The translations under genes were made by a program, and so were the position numbers. Below, in pieces: positions 57,027-64,000 of a DNA stretch of 64,000 nt; within the stretch, counting starts at the first letter, position 1; the number at the start of each line of letters is the position of its first letter. A model generated the notes under the pieces. It did not search any database, was not told the origin of the DNA, and saw nothing but the letters and a program-made list of their open reading frames with translations. Source of the stretch: Symbiodinium natans (taxonomy: Eukaryota > Sar > Dinophyceae > Suessiales > Symbiodiniaceae); NCBI GenBank assembly GCA_905221605.1, contig CAJNDS010000025.1:1065450-1129449 (forward strand). Reading direction: 5' to 3'.

Positions 57027-59275
57027 AAAGGGGGGCTCCTAAACTGTAAACGTTTATAGTTTAGGCGCTAAACTATAAAGAGGGGCTCCTAAACTGTAAA
57101 CGCTTATAGTCTAGGCGCTAAACTATAAATAGTGGCTCCAAAACTATAGACGTTTATAGTTTAGGCGCTAAACTATAAAGAGGGGCTCCGAAACTGTAAA
57201 CGTTTATAGTTTAGGCGCTAAACTATAAAGAGGGGCTCCTAAACTGTAAACGTTTATAGTTTAGGCGCTAAACTATAAAGGGGGGCTCCTAAACCGTAAA
57301 CGTTTATAGTTTAGGCGCTAAACTATAAAGAGGGGCTCCGAAACTGTAAACGTTTATAGTTTAGGCGCTAAACTATAAAGAGGGGCTCCTAAACTATAGA
57401 CGTTTATAGTTTAGGCACTAAATTATAAAGAGTGGCTCCTAAACTATAGACGTTTATAGTTTAGGCGCTAAACTATAAAGGTTGGCTCCTAAACTATAGA
57501 AGCGTTTATAGTTTAGGACCATCCATGGGGGGTCCCCCAGGATTGGCCTGGACCGAGCTTCAAAATGCGATTTTTTAGTACACAAATCGATGCGGGAAAT
57601 GCTGCCTCCAATTTCTGGATTTCGCCCTAAACTATAGAGCCCCAAACTCTAGAGCCTAAACTATAAACGTTCATAGTTTCGGCGCTAAACTATAAAGCTT
57701 GACCCCTAAACTATAAACGTTTATAGTTTAGCCGCTAAACTATAAAGGTTGGCTCCTAAACTCTAAACGTTTATAGTTTAGGAACATCCGTGGGGGGTCC
57801 CCCAGGATTGGCCTGGACCCAGCTTAAAAGTGCGATTTTTAGTACAGAAATCGATGCCCGAAATGCTGCCTCCAATTTCTTCTGATTTTTGCCCCAAACT
57901 ACAGAGTCTAAACTATAAACGTCTATAGTTTCGGCGCTAAACTATAAAGCCTGACTCATAAACTATAGACGTTTATAGTTTAGCCGCTAAACTATAAAGG
58001 TTGGCTCCTAAATTATAGACGTTTATAGTTTAGGCGCTAAACTATAAAGAGGGGCTCCTAAACTATAGACGTTTATAGTTTAGGCGCTAAACTGTAAAGA
58101 GTGGCTCCTAAACTATAGACGTTTATAGTTTAGGCACTAAACTATAAAGAAGGGCTCCTAAACTGTAAACGTTTATAGTTTAGGCGCTAAACTATAAAGA
58201 GGGGCTCCAAAACTATAGACGTTTATAGTTTAGGCGCTAAACTATAAAGAGTGGCTCCTAAACTATAGACGTTTATAGTTTAGGCGCTAAACTATAAAGA
58301 GGGGCTCCTAAACTATAGACGTTTATAGTTTAGCCGCTAAACTATAAAGGTTGGCTCCCAAATTATAGACGTTTATAGTTTAGGACCATCCGTGGGGGGT
58401 CTCCCAGGATTGGCCTGGACCCAGCTTAAAAGTGCGATTTTTTAGTACAGAAATCGATGCCGGAAATGCTGCCTCCAATTTCTGGATTTTGCCTTAAACT
58501 ATAGAGCCCCAAACTCTAGAGCCTAAACTATAAACGTTTATAGTTTCGGCGCTAAACTATAAAGCTTGACCCCCAAACTATAAACGTTTATAGTTTAGCC
58601 GCTAAACTATAAAGGTTGGCTCCTAAACTATAGAAGCGTTTATAGTTTAGGACCATCCGTGGGGGGTCCCCCAGGATTGGCTTGGACCGAGCTTCAAAAT
58701 GCGATTTTTTAGTACAGAAATCGATGCCGGAAATGCTGCCTCCAATTTCTGGATTTTGCCCTAAACTATAGAGCCCCACACTCTAGAGCCTAAACTATAA
58801 ACGTTTATAGTTTCGGCGCTAAACTATAAAGCTTGACCCCCAAACTATAAAAGTTTATGGTTTAGCCGCTAAACTATAAAGGTTGGCTCCTAAACTATAG
58901 AAGCGTTTATAGTTTAGGACCATCCGTGGGGGGTCCCCCAGGATTGGCCTGGACCGAGCTTCAAAATGCGATTTTTTAGTACAGAAATCGACGCCGGAAA
59001 TGCTGCCTCCAATTTCTGGATTTTGCCCTAAACTATAGAGCCCCAAACTCTAGAGCCTAAACTATAAACGTCTATAGTTTCGGCGCTAAACTATAAAGCC
59101 TGACTCCTAAACTATAGACGTTTATAGTTTAGCCGCTAAACTATAAATCCTAAACTATAAAGCCCTAAACTATAGACGCTAAACTATAAACGTCTATAGT
59201 TTAGAGCCAAAACTATAGAGCCTAAACTATAAACGTTTATAGTTTAGACGCAAAACTATAGAAATCTTTATAGTT
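57027..59275. repeat. 50-bp hairpin-forming satellite (also 62340-64000)
   Basis: Each unit has TTTATAGTTTAG and its complement CTAAACTATAAA separated by GCG, then GAGGGGCTC. The complement at the end of one unit also pairs with the start of the next around AACG, so stems alternate along the array. Five times (57518, 57780, 58383, 58650, 58916) a 90-base insert GGACCATCCGTGGGGGGTCC plus TTTTTTAGTACAGAAATCGA occurs; further copies at 63107, 63375 and 63973. The regular minus-strand 63-residue frames (such as 58588-58779) come from this insert. Confidence 0.92.
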
Positions 59276-59442
59276 TAACCGTGATTTCGGGCAGGTTTTG
59301 GGGTATATATAATATATTGTCAGTACTGACACCGCTCCACTGCCTAGCGGTGGCACGGCACGCTCTCTGGTAAGACAGTTGAACTGCTGTATAGGCATAT
59401 TGTATGTGCGATGCCCATGCAGCCACTTGCTTTGGGCGGCTC

Positions 59443-59478
59443 GGCTGGTGGGAAAGGAGCGAAGCTCCCCCACCAGCC
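59443..59478. other. Strong hairpin before the TTTAGGG tract
   Basis: GGCTGGTGGG pairs with CCCACCAGCC, then a AAA bulge, then GGAGC pairs with GCTCC around a GAA loop. It lies in the 200-base unique tail (59276-59487), which also holds a TATATATAATATAT stretch at about 59303. An RNA gene here is possible but nothing known was recognised. Confidence 0.6.
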
Positions 59479-59487
59479 ACGCCTGAG

Positions 59488-59603
59488 TTTAGGGTTTAGG
59501 GTTTAGGGTTTAGGGTTTAGGGTTTAGGGTTTAGGGTTTAGGGTTTTAGGGTTTAGGGTTTAGGGTTTAGGGTTTAGGGTTTAGGGTTTAGGGTTTAGGG
59601 TTT
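59488..59603 (+). repeat. TTTAGGG tract at the left end of 4.7-kb duplication copy 2
   Basis: About 16 units, perfect apart from one extra T. The longest and cleanest telomere-like run in the window. Confidence 0.97.
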
Positions 59604-62600
59604 GCGCCGAAGCTGGAGAAGGATATGACATGGCCGGACGGGCGAACAAACTTGAAATTTGTTTCGGCTCCGGAGCACGCTCAAGGCCACCGAGAATGGG
59701 GCCTTGCTTCGGCCACATCATTTCACGCGTTTCCCTCCCGCGCCGTCAAGTGCGGCTCCCACCCTTAGCCAGCTCCGCCTTTTAGGGTTTAGTTTCCTAA
59801 ACTCATGTTTAGGAAACTCTCTTGTTTTTTTCTCACCGCCCTTCTTGTATGCGTGCTTGTCGGGGTGTATTACACCCTAGTCAAAGTTGCTTGCTTGTTC
59901 CACCACGATCTTAGTCCTCTTGCAGCCTGCTAGTCTTGCAGGGGGGTCAGCCGGAGGTTTTGCGCCCGGGGGAAAGAGACCGATGGTTGACCGTAGCTTT
60001 AAGCATGGTGCTCAGATCACAAAGAAAACCGAAGAGCATGTTTGGGTCGAACGGAGGTTTCTGCCCGGGGGAAGACATCGGTGGGTGACCGTAGCTTTCG
60101 AGCCCGGCACTTGTACTATATCAATCCACAGGTGGGTCGACCGCGAGTTGATTGGAGGTTCTGCTGTCAGAGGAGGACGTCGCTTGTTAGACGTAGCTCT
60201 TTAGCACCGTACTTGTGCTCTATCAGCATGTAAATCCGCGATGCTTTTTTTTTTGGGTCGACCGGAGGTTTTGCCAGCAGGGAGGTTTCATGCCCGGGGG
60301 AAAGACCGTTGCGTTGATTGGAGGTTTTGCGCCCGGGGGAAAAACATCGGCGGGGGGAAGGCAGCGTTTAAGCACCGTCCTGGCACGACACCAAAGGCAG
60401 GTATTAAGCCCGGTACTTGTGCTATATCAGGATACAGATCCGAGGTGCTGTCGGGGGAAAGACATCACTGGTTGGATGTAGCTTTTGAGCACCGTTCTCG
60501 TGCTCTATCAACATATGAATCGCGAAGCCATTTGGGCCCACCGGAGGTTTTGCGCCCGGGGGAAAGACCGTTGCATTGATTGGAGGTTTTGCGCCCGAGG
60601 GAAAACCATCTTTGAATTGATTGGAGGCTTTACGCCTCCTGTAGATCCGTGAAGCATTTCTGTGTCGATTGGAGGTTTTGCGAGCATGGAAAGACCGGAG
60701 GTTTTGCGTCCCGGGGGAAAACCGTTCATTGATTGGAGGTTTTGCGCCCGAGGGGAAAAACATCGGCGGCGGCTGACCGTAGCTAGTGATTCCACCCTGC
60801 TTCCACCTTGCTTCCAGCTCGCTTCCACGTTGCTTGCACTTTGCTTCCACCTTGCTTCCACCTTGCTTCTACCGTTCTTCAACCTTGCTTCCATCTTGCT
60901 GCCACCTTGCTTCCACCTTGTTTCCACTTGCTTCCACCTTCCTTGCGCGTTGCCTCCACCTTGTTTATGACTTAGCATGGCTTAGCCAAAGTCCGAAAAT
61001 CCGCGTGGGGTACCGTTTACAGTTCAAGTGCCAAACTATAGAAAGTGGCCCCTAAATTATAGACGCTTATAGTTTAAACAAAGTCCGAAAATCCGCGTGG
61101 GGGTAGCGTTTGCAGTTTAGGTGCCAAACTGTAGAAAGTGGCCCCAAACTTTCGACGTTTATAGTTTAGCCAAAGTCCCAAAATCCGCGTGGGGGTACCA
61201 TATATAGTTTAGGTGCCGAACTATAGAAAGTGGCCCCTGAACTATAGGCCCCTCAACTATAGACGTTTATAGTTTAGCCAAAGTCCGAAAACCCGTGTGG
61301 GGGTAACGTTTACAGTTTAGGTGCCAAACTATAGAAAGTGCCCCAAACTTTCAACGTTTATAGTGTAGCCAAAGTCGAAAATCCGCGCGGGGGTACCATT
61401 TATAGTGTAAGTGCCGAACAATAGAAAGTCGCCCCTAAGCTATAAACGTTTATAGTTTAGCCAAAGTCCGAAAATCCGCGCGGGGGTACCGCTTACAGTT
61501 TGAAAGTGCCCCTAAACTATAGACGTTTATAGGTTCGCAAAAGTCCGAAAATCCACGTGAGGTTACAATTTACAGTTCAGGTGCCAAACTATAGAAAGTG
61601 ACCCCTAAAACTATAGGTGTTTATAGCTTAGCCAAAGTCCGAAAATCTGCGTGGGGGCACCGCTTGCAGTTTAGGTGCCAAACTATAGAAAGTGGCCCCT
61701 AAACTAAAGACGTTTATAGTTTAGCCAAAGTCCGAAAATCCGCGTGGGGGTACCGTTTACAGTTTAGGTGCCAAACTGTAGAAGGTGGCCCCAAAAACTG
61801 TCGACGTTTATAGTTCAGCCAAAGGCCGAAAATCCGCGTGGGGGTACCGTTTACAGTCTAGGCCAACATCCGAAAATCCGCGTGAGGGTACCGTTTACAG
61901 TTCAGGTGCCAAACTATAGAAAGTGGCCCCTAAACTATAGACGTTTACAGTGTAGCCAAAATCCGAAAATCCGCGTAGGGGGTACCGTTTTGCACGTTTA
62001 CAGTCAGGTGTCAAGCTATAGAAAGTGACCCCTAAAACAATAAACGTTTATAGTTTAGCAAAAGTCCGAGAATCCGTGTGGGGGTACCATTCACGGTTTA
62101 GGTGCCACACTAAAGAAAGCGGCCCCTGAACTATAGACGCTTATAGTTTAACCAAAGTCCGAAAATCCGCGTGGGGGGTACCGTTTACAGTTTAGGTGCC
62201 CAACTGTAGAAAGTGGCCCCAAATGTTCGACGTTTATAGTTTAGCCAATGTCCGAAAATCCGCGTGGGGGTACCGTTCGCAGTTTAGGCCCGCGGGGGTA
62301 CCGTTTATGCCAAACTATAGAAAGCGACCCCTATAAACTGTAGACGTTTGTAGTGTTGGCGTTAAACTATAAGAGCGGCTCCTAAACTATAGACGTTTAT
62401 AGTTTAGGCGCTAAACTATCAAGCTTGGCTCCTAAACTATAGACGTTTATAGTTGAGGCGCTGAACTATACAGGTTGGCTCCTGACCTATGGACCTTTCT
62501 AGTTTAGGCGCTAAACTATAAAGAGTGGCTCTTAAACTATAGACATCTATAGTTTAGGCGCTAAACTATAAAGGGGGGCTCCTAAACTGTAAACGTTTAT

Positions 62601-64000
62601 AGTTTAGGCGCTAAACTATAAAGAGGGGCTCCTAAACTGTAAACGCTTATAGTCTGGGCGCTAAACTATAAAGAGTGGCTCCGAAACTATAGACGTTTAT
62701 AGTTTAGGCGCTAAACTATAAAGAGGGGCTCCTAAACTGTAAACGTTTATAGTTTAGGCGCTGAACTATAAAGAGGGGCTCCTAAACTGTAAACGTTTAT
62801 AGTTTAGGCGCTAAACTATAAAGGGGGGCTCCTAAACTATAGACGTTTATAGTTTAGGCGCTAAACTATAAAGAGGGGCTCCGAAACTGTAAACGTTTAT
62901 AGTTTAGGCGCTAAACTATAAAGAGGGGCTCCGAAACTGTAAACGTTTATAGTTTAGGCGCTAAACTATAAAGAGGCGCTCCTAAACTATAGACGTTTAT
63001 AGTTTAGGCACTAAATTATAAAGAGTGGCTCCTAAACTATAGACGTTTATAGTTTAGGCGCTAAACTATAAAGGTTGGCTCCTAAACTATAGAAGCGTTT
63101 ATAGTTTAGGACCATCCGTGGGGGGTCCCCCAGGATTGGCCTGGACCGAGCTTCAAAATGCGATTTTTTAGTACACAAATCGATGCGGGAAATGCTGCCT
63201 CCAATTTCTGGATTTCGCCCTAAACTATAGAGCCCCAAACTCTAGAGCCTAAACTATAAACGTTCATAGTTTCGGCGCTAAACTATAAAGCTTGACCCCT
63301 AAACTATAAACGTTTATAGTTTAGCCGCTAAACTATAAAGGTTGGCTCCTAAACTATAAACGTTTATAGTTTAGGAACATCCGTGGGGGGTCCCCCAGGA
63401 TTGGCCTGGACCCAGTTTAAAAGTGCGATTTTTAGTACAGAAATCCATGCCCGAAATGCTGCCTCCAATTTCTGATTTTTGCCCCAAACTACAGAGTCTA
63501 AACTATAAACGTCTATAGTTTCGGCGCTAAACTATAAAGCCTGACTCCTAAACTATAGACGTTTATAGTTTAGCCGCTAAACTATAAAGGTTAGCTCCTA
63601 AATTATAGACGTTTATAGTTTAGGCGCTAAACTATAAAGAGGGGCTCCTAAACTATAGACGTTTATAGTTTAGGCGCTAAACTATAAAGAGTGGCTCCTA
63701 AACTATAGACGTTTATAGTTTAGGCGCTATACTATAAAGAGGGGCTCCTAAACTGTAAACGTTTATAGTTTAGGCGCTAAACTATAAAGAGGGGCTCCTA
63801 AACTATAGACGTTTATAGTTTAGGCGCTAAACTATAAAGAGTGGCTCCTAAACTATAGACGTTTATAGTTTAGGCGCTAAACTATAAAGAGGGGCTCCTA
63901 AACTATAGGCGTTTATAGTTTAGGCGCTAAACTATAAAGGTTGGCTCCCAAATTATAGACGTTTATAGTTTAGGACCATCAGTGGGGGGTCTCCCAGGAT
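59601..64000 (+). repeat. 4.7-kb duplicated unit, copy 2 (continues past window)
   Basis: Same order as copy 1. The 92-bp array is longer by about 0.8 kb (61770-62570), after which the copies align again at an offset of about 5.6 kb. Confidence 0.93.

Larger units (their letters stand above)
54881..59487 (+). repeat. 4.7-kb duplicated unit, copy 1
   Basis: Starts TTTGCGCCGAAGCTGGAGAA and repeats at 59601 at an offset of 4720 with only scattered differences up to about 57026. Order of content: 320 unique bases, a GGAGGTTTTGCGCCCGGGG minisatellite, CTTCCACCTTG repeats, a 92-bp array, a 50-bp array and a unique 200-base tail. Confidence 0.93.

Noticed and set aside
57454-59046. Repeated 63-codon minus frames starting MGLYSLG
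   Set aside because: They coincide with the 90-base insert of the 50-bp satellite and its flanks; repetition explains their conservation.
59488-59603. A true chromosome end
   Set aside because: The TTTAGGG run is followed by more than 4 kb of further sequence, so it is interstitial.

Overview
The window looks like nuclear DNA of a dinoflagellate, probably of the Symbiodiniaceae/Suessiales type. The evidence is: many interstitial TTTAGGG tracts (the dinoflagellate/plant telomere motif); introns whose best-fitting boundaries include GC and GA donors as well as GT, usually with AG|G acceptors; GC-rich exons that lie only on the + strand; and a very high load of satellites and fold-back repeats. 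No rRNA, tRNA, CRISPR array or recognisable transposase was found. The species assignment is inference.

Layout. 1-9.6 kb: low-information DNA with telomere-like tracts and diverged dispersed repeats. 9.6-15.95 kb: a higher-order repeat with a period near 3 kb, built from fold-back elements with long terminal inverted repeats, a 72-bp minisatellite and a 36-nt palindrome. 16.9-33.7 kb: the gene-rich part, with three tandem + strand genes encoding tetratricopeptide (TPR) proteins. Two of them (16.9-21.0 and 29.2-33.7 kb) also carry, after removal of introns inferred from comparing the paralogs, a TIR-like domain between an N-terminal TPR hairpin and a long kinesin-light-chain-type TPR array. 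The third (25.7-27.1 kb) shows only the TPR part. A 37-bp minisatellite (27.5-28.8 kb) separates the last two. 34.4-36.6 kb: exon fragments resembling a MIB/HERC2-associated repeat and a ZZ zinc finger, the latter with an in-frame TGA. 36.9-37.55 kb: two inverted-repeat elements, one with perfect 74-bp arms.

39.2-46.4 kb: degenerate CCCTAAA-like sequence enclosing two copies of a coiled-coil coding segment, the second frameshifted by a 23-bp deletion. 45.5-54.8 kb: about 200 copies of a 41-bp satellite in four blocks of alternating orientation, with palindromic junctions. 54.8-64.0 kb: a direct duplication of a unit of about 4.7 kb. Each copy begins with a TTTAGGG tract and continues through three satellite families, the last made of 50-bp units that can fold into hairpins. 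The second copy runs off the window.

The strongest candidate for an undescribed system is the TPR-TIR-TPR paralog cluster. TIR domains with the conserved glutamate are often NAD-consuming enzymes or signalling adaptors, and TPR arrays are ligand or partner sensors, so an immune-like or signalling role is plausible but unproven. Introns differ between the two paralogs, which suggests active intron gain or loss.
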